From contig NZ_CP060789.1 of the NCBI RefSeq assembly GCF_014489575.1, positions 1,302,001 through 1,366,000 of the forward strand: a stretch of DNA of 64,000 nucleotides. Direction: 5' to 3'. Position 1 is the stretch's first letter; each line of letters starts with the position of its first letter. The DNA is from Tessaracoccus defluvii. Lineage in GTDB: Bacteria > Actinomycetota > Actinomycetes > Propionibacteriales > Propionibacteriaceae. This document shows, piece after piece, positions 30,574 to 37,991 of the stretch. The translations under genes and the position numbers were made by a program. Below the pieces are notes generated by a model that worked only from the letters and a program-made list of their open reading frames with translations, had not been told where the DNA came from and did no database searches.

Positions 30574-31193
30574 TCCGCATCGGCATCGTCGACGACCACC
30601 CGGCGATGGTCGTCGGCACGTCCACGATCATCAACCTGCAGAGCGACCTCCAGGTCGCGGCCACCGGACCCGATGTGCACTCGCTGCTGGAGCTGACCAG
30701 CCAGCTCGATCTTGTTCTGCTCGACCTTGTGCTGACCGACGGCTCAACACCCGCCCAGAATCTGCGGCGGCTGTCGGAACACGGTATCGCCGTCCTCGCC
30801 TACACCTCGGGGGAACGGGCCAGCCTGGTCCGCGCCGCCGTCCGGGCCGGCGCCATCGGGGTCCTCCGCAAGTCGGAGTCCCCGGAGACACTGCTGTCGG
30901 CGATCCGGGCCGCAGCCCGAGGGGAGACCGTCGCCACCGTCGAATGGGCGGCCGCCCTGGATGAGGATGTCTCGCTGCCGCGGGCCGCGCTCACGCCGCG
31001 CGAGGCCCAGGTGCTTGCCCTCTACGCGTCGGGAGCGACGGCGGAGACCGTCGCCGCCGAGCTGTTCATCTCGCGGAACACGGTGACCGACCATGTGCGC
31101 AACATCCGCGCGAAGTATGTCGGGCTCGGACGCGACGTCCGGTCGAAGACGGGCCTGTACAAGAGGGCCGTCGAGGACGGCTTCGTCGACTGA
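30570..31193 (+). CDS. LuxR/NarL family response regulator
   Basis: 207 residues. The receiver has acidic pair D8-D9, phospho-acceptor Asp52 (LVLLDLVLTD), and the conserved Lys (GVLRKSESPETLL). The C-terminal LuxR-type DNA-binding helix-turn-helix is LTPREAQVLALYASGATAETVAAELFISRNTVTDHV (quoted in part: EAQVLALYASG, SRNTVTDHV). It starts at an ATG overlapping the previous stop (ATGA), so it is co-translated with the two sensor proteins. The regulated genes are not evident; the operon may respond to an envelope signal. Confidence 0.92.
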   Translation: MIRIGIVDDHPAMVVGTSTIINLQSDLQVAATGPDVHSLLELTSQLDLVLLDLVLTDGSTPAQNLRRLSEHGIAVLAYTSGERASLVRAAVRAGAIGVLRKSESPETLLSAIRAAARGETVATVEWAAALDEDVSLPRAALTPREAQVLALYASGATAETVAAELFISRNTVTDHVRNIRAKYVGLGRDVRSKTGLYKRAVEDGFVD

Positions 31194-31224
31194 CCGCCGG
31201 CCTCTCCGGGCAGGAGCAGGGCGC

Positions 31225-32311
31225 TCAGCTGCCGATCCGCGCGGCGATCAGGCCCGTCACGATGACGGAGGTGATCGTGACGGTGGCGAAGCCGGCGATG
31301 ATCATCTTCGGCAGGATGGCTCCCTCGATGGCCGCCACCTCCTCGGGCGACTCGCCGGCCCCCTTGGCGGCCTCCTGCGACAGGATCATCGTGCCGGGGA
31401 AGCCGTACAGAGAGGTGAGCCCGATGGCGACCGACATCGGCACCGTGTAGCCCAGCAGCTTGCCGGTGAGAGCCGAGAACGACACGATCCCGAGCACACC
31501 CGCGGCGAAGGCGATCAGCAGCGGCACGGCGAGGGCCGCCACGTCGGCGGGTTCGACGGTGGCCAGGGGCCCGAACACGAGGATCATGATGGCCAGCATC
31601 ATCAGGCCGTAGGAGTCGATGCCGGTCAGGATGCCCGGCTTGAAGATGCCGAGCGCGCGCAGGGCGATCCCGAAGATGAGGGCCACCACGAACGTGTTCA
31701 GAACCCCACCCGTGAGATTGTTGATGAGCAGCGAGAGCAGGACGACGATGCCGACCAGCAGCAGGGTGCCCGGTGTCGTGGTGAGGAACTCGGGCACCTT
31801 CGGCCCGGGCTTCGGCTCGCCGTCGGCCGGGGCCGCCGCCACGGGGCTTTCCAGCCGGCCGGCACGGTACTCGTCACGGAGCCTGGCCGCCTCCTTCCGG
31901 AGGATCAGTGACGTCAGCGGAAAGCCGATCAGGCCCCATGGCCTGCGACACGCCGTCATAGACGCCCTGCCTCCGGCCGCCTCCGAACACGAAGCCGGCC
32001 ACGTAGAGCAGGATGCCGATGCCGACGACGGTCGCCACGCCGATGACGAGGACCTTCCACAGCCGCTTGAACTCGCTGATGCTGATCAGGGTTCCGAGGT
32101 GGACGATGATGAACCCGACGGCGACACCGCCGAGGGCGAGCAGCGACGAACTCGCCAGCAGGTCCTCGGGGAAGATGCCGCTGAGGAAGCCAATGAAGAA
32201 GATGATCGACGCGACGAAGAGCGACGACAGCAGCGACTTCGTCTTCTTCGCCACGAGGTCGCTGACCGTCCACACAGCCATGACGATGGCGAAGGCGAGC
32301 ACTGAGTTCAT
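31225..32311 (-). CDS. Multi-pass membrane protein, ion-transporter-like, frameshifted, unassigned
   Basis: About 361 residues and ten or more membrane helices in two similar halves, each with a Gly-rich re-entrant-like stretch (GGVAVGFIIVHLGTL; IGLTSLYGFPGT). The N-half is MNSVLAFAIVMAVWTVSDL..., the C-half ends MIIAGFATVTITSVIVTGLI. This plan is like GltS, 2-hydroxycarboxylate or keto-deoxygluconate permeases, but I cannot assign a family. A cytoplasmic charged linker (LRKEAARLRDEYRAG) lies between halves. The frame breaks near 31934-31941 (an extra base is the simplest repair, giving SQAWGLIGFPL). It converges with the response regulator gene. Confidence 0.7.
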
Positions 32312-32523
32312 GAGGTTCGGGTCCGGCTGGCGCCCACATCCTGCCGGTGAACGGTGGGGACGGCATCCCCGCAGAGGGTGGCACAGGAGGGCGCTCCGGC
32401 CGTCGCCGTCGCAGGCCGGACCCCCGCCGCCCCGGGATACCCCTCCGCGGGTGAGGCGCCCCAGCGGCAGGGGGTTCAGACTTCCGGCACGAGGGTCAGC
32501 GGTGCACCGCGGAGAGGATGGAC

Positions 32524-32739
32524 ATGACGGAGACTCGCAGCTGGATTCCACGGTCGCCACGGTTCTGGGTAGGGCTCGGCATCGCCGTCCTCGCCGTCGC
32601 CTTCATCCTCCAGAACCGTCACGACGCCGTCATCAACCTGCTCGCTGCGACGGTGAGTGCGCCGCTGTGGCTCGTGTTGTCGCTGGTGTTCGTGGCGGGC
32701 GGCGCCACCGGTTGGCTCGTCAAGCGTCGCAAGACGTGA
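32524..32739 (+). CDS. LapA-like small membrane protein (DUF1049)
   Basis: 71 residues with two membrane helices (FWVGLGIAVLAVAFILQN; LWLVLSLVFVAGGATGWLV) and a basic tail, the usual LapA/DUF1049 plan, including the QNRHD motif after the first helix. ATG 32524 lies 9 nt after GGAGAG and is preferred; ATG 32518 is in frame but too near the ribosome binding site. Its stop overlaps the GTG of the P-type ATPase homologue (GTGA), so the two are translationally coupled. LapA family members act in envelope assembly; no specific role is known here. Confidence 0.82.
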   Translation: MTETRSWIPRSPRFWVGLGIAVLAVAFILQNRHDAVINLLAATVSAPLWLVLSLVFVAGGATGWLVKRRKT

Positions 32740-35165
32740 CCCGGAGCGCGGCGCCGCAGCGTCCCCCCGCTGCCCGCCGCACAGATCCGGCCGCGCGTTC
32801 GAGGGTGCGGGCCTGGGACACCCTGCGTCGCGAGAGCGTGTTCACCGCCTTCAACCTGAACATCATCGGCCTCAGCGCCATCCAGCTGCTGCTGCGGGAC
32901 TGGTGGGGCGCCTTCATGACGATCCTGATGCTCGGCGTCTCGACAGGGATCCGGGTGACACAGGAACTCCTGGCCGCGCGCCGCATCCACACCTACCTCG
33001 CCGATGCCGAGCCCCGCTACACGGTGCAGCGCGATGGACAGAGCATGGCCGTCGCCCGGGACGAGGTGGTCCGGGGTGACGTCCTCATCGTCGGGCCGGG
33101 CGACCATCTGTTGGCGGATGGGATGTGGCTCGGCCCGAGGCCGGTGACGGTCGACGAGTCCCCCGTCACCGGCGCGGCGCCGATGCGGCAGGTCGCGCCC
33201 GGCGAGCGGCTCCTCGGCGGCAGTTACTGCGTGGCGGGACGCGGCGCGTACGTCGCGGAGGCCGTGGGCGACGACCGCCAGCTCGCCCGTCAGCACGCCG
33301 GCCTTCTTCGACGGCCACCGGTCGCCACGCCGCTGGAGCGGGTCGTGGCCCGGACCCTCCAGGTTCTGCTCGCCATCGTGGCGGTCTACGCCGCGGTGCT
33401 CCTGGCCGACTGGGCCAGGCTCGACATGGGGGCGACCGGCGACCTGCTCGTCGACGCCGCCCCGGTGATCTTCAGCATCGCGCCGACGGGCCTGTACCTG
33501 ATGATCATCGTCACCTATATCACCGGGACCGCCGACCTGGCCAACCGCGGGGCGCTGGTGCGTAACGCCCGGTCTGTCGAGTCGCTCGCCGAGACCTCCG
33601 TGGTGTGTTTCACGGATCTCGGGATCCTCGCGGGGACCTCGCTCGAGCTCACTCCCGTGCCTCCCCCGGCCCACCTGGCGCCGCTGCCGGAGTCCACGGT
33701 GCGGCAGATGCTCGGCGACGCGGCCAGGAGCCTGAGCGCAGGCGGCCACCGTCTCGAGCGGGTCGCCTCGGCCTTCGAGGGAGAACGGCGCGGCCTCCGC
33801 GTGGAGGAGCCCCACCTGACGTCGCTCGGCTGGTCGGCCGTCGTCTTCGACGACCCCGACCTCGCAGGGATCTACGTCCTCGGCGAGGGGGACGTGCTCT
33901 CGCCGCACCTGGTCAACCCGCTCCCTGCGACGTTCGAGGCGGACGCCGACACCATCGTGCTGGCGTACCGGCCGGACGAGGTCGCGTTGCGTGACTCCGC
34001 CGGACGGCCCCTGCTTCCGTCCGGACTCATCGCCGTAGCGACCGTCCACCAGGCCAGGCGCCTGCGCCCTGAGGCGATGCAGGTGGTCCGTGGGCTCATC
34101 GCCGCCGGGATCCGCATCAAGGCGTTCTCCCCCGGCTCGCCGACGGAGACGCTGGAGATGCTGCACTCCGCAGGCCTGTCCGACGACGACGTCGCCTTCG
34201 TCGTCTCCAGGGGAGCCGTCTCCCGCGCCACCCTCGAGGCCAGGCCGCGCGAGGAGTGGGCCGGCCTCGCCCTCGACAACGCCCTCTTCGGCGGCCTGTC
34301 CCCCGAGCAGGTCGGCGAAGTCGTCCACCTGTTGCGGGCCTCTGGCGAGACGGTCGCCGTCATCGGTGACGGCGTCAGGGACCTGCCCGCGCTGAAGGCG
34401 GCGTCGCTGCCGATCGCGCAGCCGTCGAGCACACAGGCTGCCCTCGACGTGTCGAGCATCGTGCTGCTCAGCAGTGCGCCTGACGCGCTGCTGCAGGTGC
34501 TCGCCCGCGGCCAGTCGATCATCCGCAGCCTCGTGGACGTGCTGCGGCTCAACCTCACGATGGTGACCGCCTCGGCGTTTCTCATCGTCGCGGTGAGGTA
34601 CCTCAGCCAGGGGTTCCCATACGTGTCGTCGCACGGCTCGGTCATCAACATAGCCACGGTCACGATCCCGTCGCTGGCGCTGTCGCTGGTTCCTCCGCCG
34701 CACTCCCGCCAGGTGTCGAGCGCCTCCTATTCGCGCATGCTGGCCCGGTTCGTGCTGCCGGCCGGATTGCTGCTGGGCCTGACCGCGTTGGCGGTGTACG
34801 TGATCGTGCTGGACGGCGCGGGGCGCTCGTCGGCGCAGCAGGCGGTCGCGTACACCCTGGTCTACGCGGGGCTGCTAGTCGGAGTGCTGACCAGGCGAAC
34901 GCGGACGCAGGCGGGCGTCGCCGTCGCGATCGCCGCCGCCGTCACGCTGCTTCCCCTGCTGCCCTGGACGTCGGGCCGGTTCCGGATCACGTGGCTCCCG
35001 GAGTGGTGGCACTATCCGCTGGTCGTCGGTGCGGTGGTCGTCTGGCTGATCGTGCTGCAGGGGGTGTGGTGGCTGCTGCGACGCCTCGCCAGGAGACCAG
35101 CAGCGTCGGTCCCGTCTGGTCGCGCCACCTCACCCCCGCGCCACGAAGTTGAATCAGACGTATAA
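32736..35165 (+). CDS. P-type ATPase homologue (CtpE-like) with degenerate catalytic motifs
   Basis: 809 residues with the full P-type ATPase plan. Two N-terminal helices, an actuator domain (PGDHLLADGMW), two central helices, phosphorylation and nucleotide domains, and about six C-terminal helices are visible. Catalytic motifs are changed: TGES is TGAA (A147), DKTGT is DLGIL (Asp294 kept, Lys lost), TGD is PGS (466-468), GDGVND is GDGVRD (R548). The general order resembles CtpE-type cation pumps. It probably cannot complete a normal ATPase cycle and may be a structural or regulatory protein. The GTG start overlaps the LapA-like stop. The frame is intact, so the changes are not due to sequence error. 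Confidence 0.82.
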   Translation: MTRSAAPQRPPAARRTDPAARSRVRAWDTLRRESVFTAFNLNIIGLSAIQLLLRDWWGAFMTILMLGVSTGIRVTQELLAARRIHTYLADAEPRYTVQRDGQSMAVARDEVVRGDVLIVGPGDHLLADGMWLGPRPVTVDESPVTGAAPMRQVAPGERLLGGSYCVAGRGAYVAEAVGDDRQLARQHAGLLRRPPVATPLERVVARTLQVLLAIVAVYAAVLLADWARLDMGATGDLLVDAAPVIFSIAPTGLYLMIIVTYITGTADLANRGALVRNARSVESLAETSVVCFTDLGILAGTSLELTPVPPPAHLAPLPESTVRQMLGDAARSLSAGGHRLERVASAFEGERRGLRVEEPHLTSLGWSAVVFDDPDLAGIYVLGEGDVLSPHLVNPLPATFEADADTIVLAYRPDEVALRDSAGRPLLPSGLIAVATVHQARRLRPEAMQVVRGLIAAGIRIKAFSPGSPTETLEMLHSAGLSDDDVAFVVSRGAVSRATLEARPREEWAGLALDNALFGGLSPEQVGEVVHLLRASGETVAVIGDGVRDLPALKAASLPIAQPSSTQAALDVSSIVLLSSAPDALLQVLARGQSIIRSLVDVLRLNLTMVTASAFLIVAVRYLSQGFPYVSSHGSVINIATVTIPSLALSLVPPPHSRQVSSASYSRMLARFVLPAGLLLGLTALAVYVIVLDGAGRSSAQQAVAYTLVYAGLLVGVLTRRTRTQAGVAVAIAAAVTLLPLLPWTSGRFRITWLPEWWHYPLVVGAVVVWLIVLQGVWWLLRRLARRPAASVPSGRATSPPRHEVESDV

Positions 35166-35188
35166 TTCATGCATGAGTGATCTGATTC
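35151..35188 (+). promoter_or_regulatory. Leaderless promoter and nested palindromic operator of the XRE gene
   Basis: A perfect TATAAT at 35161-35166 lies 7 nt before ATG 35173, so the transcript would start at or next to the start codon. Around it, GAATCAGA (35151-35158) and TCTGATTC (35181-35188) form a perfect inverted repeat, with a 10-bp palindrome TCATGCATGA (35168-35177) inside. A binding XRE protein would cover the -10 and the start codon, as expected for autorepression. No good -35 is seen. Confidence 0.6.
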
Positions 35189-35754
35189 GAACGTCGCGAA
35201 AGCGCACCGGACTGACCGGGGCTCAGCTCGCTGATCGCCTCGGAATTTCCGTCGGTGCCGTCTCACGCATGGAGCGATCGGAACGCGCTGGCACCATCCA
35301 GGTCGACACGCTTCGCCGGGCGCTGGCCGCGATGGGGCATGACGTCCGGCTCGACGCTGCGCCCCATGATCCCTACGCGGCCTTCACACCGGCCAATGTC
35401 ACTGATGCCATCAACCTGGCGCTTGACGAGGATCGCCCCGAGTACGCCCTCCGACTCCTGACCCAGGCAGCAGCAACGATCGCCGCCCATCCCGCGCGGT
35501 TCGATGACGATTCGCTGGCACGCCGGCCCTCCCAGATCGGGGACAACCGCTGGGAGCAACTCTTCAGGGCCACTATGAGCGACGCGATTCCCTCGGCACG
35601 ACGGCCCGCCTGGGCAGAGCCCACACGACTCTCGAGGGCCTGGTACCCGTTCGGCCATTACCCCTCACTCAGGAACCGCGCCAAGGCGGCGACACCGGAA
35701 CGGCTCAGGATTCTGAACATCATGATCGACCAGCGCTCTCTGAGCCGGGCATGA
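35173..35754 (+). CDS. XRE family helix-turn-helix protein, antitoxin-like
   Basis: 193 residues. An N-terminal XRE domain (IRTSRKRTGLTGAQLADRLG, then SVGAVSRMERSE) binds DNA; the remaining ~130 residues (DALNLALDEDRPEYALRLL-like helical region, FGHYPSLRNRAKAATPERL) are not recognised. ATG 35173 is chosen because of the leaderless promoter; an in-frame start at 35149 would be inside the operator. The stop overlaps the start of the nucleotidyltransferase gene (ATGA). Lower GC content than neighbours suggests acquisition. Together they look like a toxin-antitoxin pair with this protein as antitoxin and repressor. Confidence 0.8.
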   Translation: MSDLIRTSRKRTGLTGAQLADRLGISVGAVSRMERSERAGTIQVDTLRRALAAMGHDVRLDAAPHDPYAAFTPANVTDAINLALDEDRPEYALRLLTQAAATIAAHPARFDDDSLARRPSQIGDNRWEQLFRATMSDAIPSARRPAWAEPTRLSRAWYPFGHYPSLRNRAKAATPERLRILNIMIDQRSLSRA

Positions 35755-36281
35755 TCGACGGGCTGAGACTGACGCCCGCACGGGCGCGGGCACTCATCGA
35801 CGAACTCGAGGATCGACTCGCAGCGGCGGGAGTTCGCGCCACTATCCGTATCGCCGGCGGTGCCGCGATGGCTCTCCGTTTCCCGGATGATCCAGACCTC
35901 CGAGTCACGATGGACGTCGACGCGGTTTACGCCCCTCGGGCCGATGTGGACCGCGTGATCGCCGATATGGCCCGCGAACACGGGCTCCCAGGGGAATGGA
36001 TGAACAGCGCGGGAGCCGCCTGGAACATCGTCAACGACACTGGCGCGACGATCAGCGTCGCGACACCCGAAGAACTCATCGCCATGAAGATGGCAGCAGG
36101 TCGCCCTCAGGATCTCGTGGATCTCAGAATCCTGGCCGACCACCTGGGCATCACCGACCCACGCAGGCTCGTCGAGCTGGCCTACGCAGGCTACGGCGAC
36201 GACTCCGCTGCGCTCAGCGACCCACGAGAGTCCTACGAACTGTTCGCCCGTGACGTCCTGAGGCCTCGCAGGGGCAGATAG
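35751..36281 (+). CDS. DUF6036/AbiEii-like nucleotidyltransferase, putative toxin
   Basis: 176 residues of the DUF6036 / AbiEii-type nucleotidyltransferase fold: RIAGGAAMALR with the GG-x-A motif, then TMDVDAVYAP with the metal-binding Asp pair, and EELIAMKMAAGRPQDLVDL with the conserved Lys and Asp. This is the family of AbiEii/MenT-like toxins that modify tRNA or other targets. The coupling to an upstream XRE gene (4-nt overlap) is typical of such pairs. A terminator hairpin lies 100 nt downstream, before tRNA-Asn. The toxic activity is an inference from family and context. Confidence 0.78.
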   Translation: MIDGLRLTPARARALIDELEDRLAAAGVRATIRIAGGAAMALRFPDDPDLRVTMDVDAVYAPRADVDRVIADMAREHGLPGEWMNSAGAAWNIVNDTGATISVATPEELIAMKMAAGRPQDLVDLRILADHLGITDPRRLVELAYAGYGDDSAALSDPRESYELFARDVLRPRRGR

Positions 36282-36381
36282 CCAGACCTGAGCGCGACCG
36301 CGGGCTGCGGACGGCGTCAGCACCTCTTCGAACCGCTGGGGCTGATTCCTTGTTGCCCGTATGTTGCACGGGTAAAGAAGT

Positions 36382-36422
36382 AAGCCGCCCCGACCAGGTG
36401 TTTGACCTAGTCAGAGCGGCTT
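36382..36422. terminator. Hairpin terminator between the nucleotidyltransferase gene and tRNA-Asn
   Basis: AAGCCGC pairs with GCGGCTT, extended by a longer internal stem (GACCAGGT with ACCTAGTC). On the minus strand it follows tRNA-Asn and is trailed by ACTTCTTT; on the plus strand the arm is followed by TTTCG. It could serve both genes. The remaining part of 36282-36427 holds only a small CCCGT/ACGGG stem. Confidence 0.65.
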
Positions 36423-36427
36423 TCGAG

Positions 36428-36503
36428 TGGCTCCCCGGACTGGACTCGAACCAGTAACCCTTCGATTAACAGTCGAATGCTCTGCCAATTGAGCTACCAG
36501 GGA
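36428..36503 (-). tRNA. tRNA-Asn (anticodon GUU)
   Basis: On the minus strand the acceptor TCCCTGG pairs with CCGGGGA. The D-arm is AGCTC/GAGC, the anticodon loop CTGTTAA with GTT, the T-arm ACTGG-TTCGAGT-CCAGT, discriminator G, and an encoded CCA at 36428-36430. A hairpin terminator follows at 36382-36422. Confidence 0.96.
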
Positions 36504-36584
36504 TCAGCGTTTCCGCCGAGTCAGGACTCTATCAGCGGTCCGCACGGGCCCGCAAATCGGAGATTCGGAACCTCCCGGGACCCC

Positions 36585-37079
36585 TCAGAGGTAGACCTGC
36601 TTCAGCCGTTCAGTCTCCGCGACGACCGCCTCGGCGGTCACGGGGTCGGTCAGATCGGCGTTGCCGGACGGCACCGCGTACCAGTGCAGCGTGTCATCGG
36701 CTCCCAGTCCCCTGCGCGCGATGATCTGCACCTGACCACGGGCGACGTCGATCACCGTGTACACCACGGTCGACGCCTCCACCCGTTCCTTGAACACGTC
36801 CGGGAAGCGGTTCGCCACCGCCACCTCCACCTCGTGGCGGGCGTCGTCGGTCGTGCGCCACCGAAACGATCCGCGCTCCGAGTTCCAGCCACCGCCGCCG
36901 ACCTGTTCCCACGGCCAGACCGTCCAGACGCCGTCGCGACGCACGCACAGCTCGGTGCGGCAGGCCACCAGCAGTGCCTCGTCGGCGCCCTCCGCCTGGG
37001 CGAGTGCCTGCGGCTTCCGACCCAGCACCTCGGCGAGTTGGTCGAGGTCTGCAGGGGCGGGGCGTTTGATCCAGCGCAT
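36585..37079 (-). CDS. Conserved hypothetical protein
   Basis: 164 residues, soluble, not recognised as a named family. Starts MRWIKRPAPADLDQLAEVLG; a middle part with WTVWPWEQVGGGGWNSERGSF-type sequence and a C-terminal VIDVARGQVQIIARRGLG stretch suggest an alpha/beta protein. No motif for catalysis is evident. The start at 37079 marks where recognisable coding begins; further upstream the same frame runs into the divergent sigma factor's leader. The 106-nt gap to the sigma gene must hold both promoters. Confidence 0.7.
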   Translation of the reverse strand: MRWIKRPAPADLDQLAEVLGRKPQALAQAEGADEALLVACRTELCVRRDGVWTVWPWEQVGGGGWNSERGSFRWRTTDDARHEVEVAVANRFPDVFKERVEASTVVYTVIDVARGQVQIIARRGLGADDTLHWYAVPSGNADLTDPVTAEAVVAETERLKQVYL

Positions 37080-37185
37080 GGCCCCATTGTGCCCGTTGTG
37101 GAAAAGTGGTGTTGTCCGTCCTCCTGCTGTCCACAGGCCGCGTCCGGGGGCTGACTTCAGGCGCCGCCCGGCGGAGGGTGGCCCC

Positions 37186-37989
37186 ATGGACACCGCACTC
37201 ATCCGATTCCCGCCCCGCCGTCTCGGGGACGGCGACGACCTGGCAGCTGCCCGCGCAGTCGAGGCCGGCGTGTACGCCGCCCACCTCCTCGAACATTCCC
37301 GGGCTCCCGACCCGCGCCTGGAGCAGGTGGTCCGTGCCGGCGAGGAGGCTGCGCTCGCCCTCTGGGCCATCGGGCTGAGGATCGCCTGGAGCAGGGCGTG
37401 CGCGATCGCCACGCTCCGTCGCCTGCCTGCGGACGACCTGTTCCAGGACGCCTGCGTCGCGCTGGCGGAGGCGATCCGCCGGTTCGACCATGCCCGCGGC
37501 GTCCGCTTCACCACCTTCGCGTTCCAGGCCATCCAGCACTGCCTGCTCAGCGCCGGTCGGCACCGTCCCCTCTCGGCCACGCCCACACGGCGGGACCGTG
37601 AGGCCGCCGCTCAGCTCAGGGCCGAGCTGGAGCGCGACGCCGCTTCCTCCATCCGGAGCGCCGCGCGTCGGGCGGGGGTGAATACGGGGGCTGCGGCCCG
37701 CGGGTTGACCCGCATCGTCGACCTCACCGCCGTCGCCACGGCCGACCCGGCGGCCGCGCGCTCGTTCGAGCTGGCAGAGGAGGGCACCGACTTCCTGGAA
37801 CTGCTGGCGCCGGAGCACCGGCAGGTGCTCGAACTTCGGCATGGGCTCCGGGGCGGCGGAACACGGACTCTCGTGCAGGTGGCGGTCGCCCTGCACATCT
37901 CGTCGTCGACGGCGGCGCGCTGGGAGGCGGCCGCCATCGCTGCGGCCCGGCAGATCCTCGACGCGGACAGGACGGCCGCGCCGCCCTGA
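37186..37989 (+). CDS. Sigma-70 family RNA polymerase sigma factor
   Basis: 267 residues. Region 2 is clear (LRIAWSRACAIATLRRLPADDLFQDACVALAEAIRRFD, in part; then GVRFTTFAFQAIQHCLL), region 4 is LLAPEHRQVLELRHGL and VAVALHISSSTAARWE. The middle region is short and diverged. This is a group 3/alternative sigma factor, not a typical ECF. GGAGGG lies 8 nt before ATG 37186. There is no anti-sigma gene next to it. Convergent with dnaG, with only 2 nt between stops. Confidence 0.85.
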   Translation: MDTALIRFPPRRLGDGDDLAAARAVEAGVYAAHLLEHSRAPDPRLEQVVRAGEEAALALWAIGLRIAWSRACAIATLRRLPADDLFQDACVALAEAIRRFDHARGVRFTTFAFQAIQHCLLSAGRHRPLSATPTRRDREAAAQLRAELERDAASSIRSAARRAGVNTGAAARGLTRIVDLTAVATADPAAARSFELAEEGTDFLELLAPEHRQVLELRHGLRGGGTRTLVQVAVALHISSSTAARWEAAAIAAARQILDADRTAAPP

Positions 37990-37991
37990 GG

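Noticed and set aside
36345..36430. Attachment site or integrase remnant next to tRNA-Asn
   Set aside because: No second copy of the tRNA 3' end and no recombinase sequence were found; the hairpin is better explained as a terminator.
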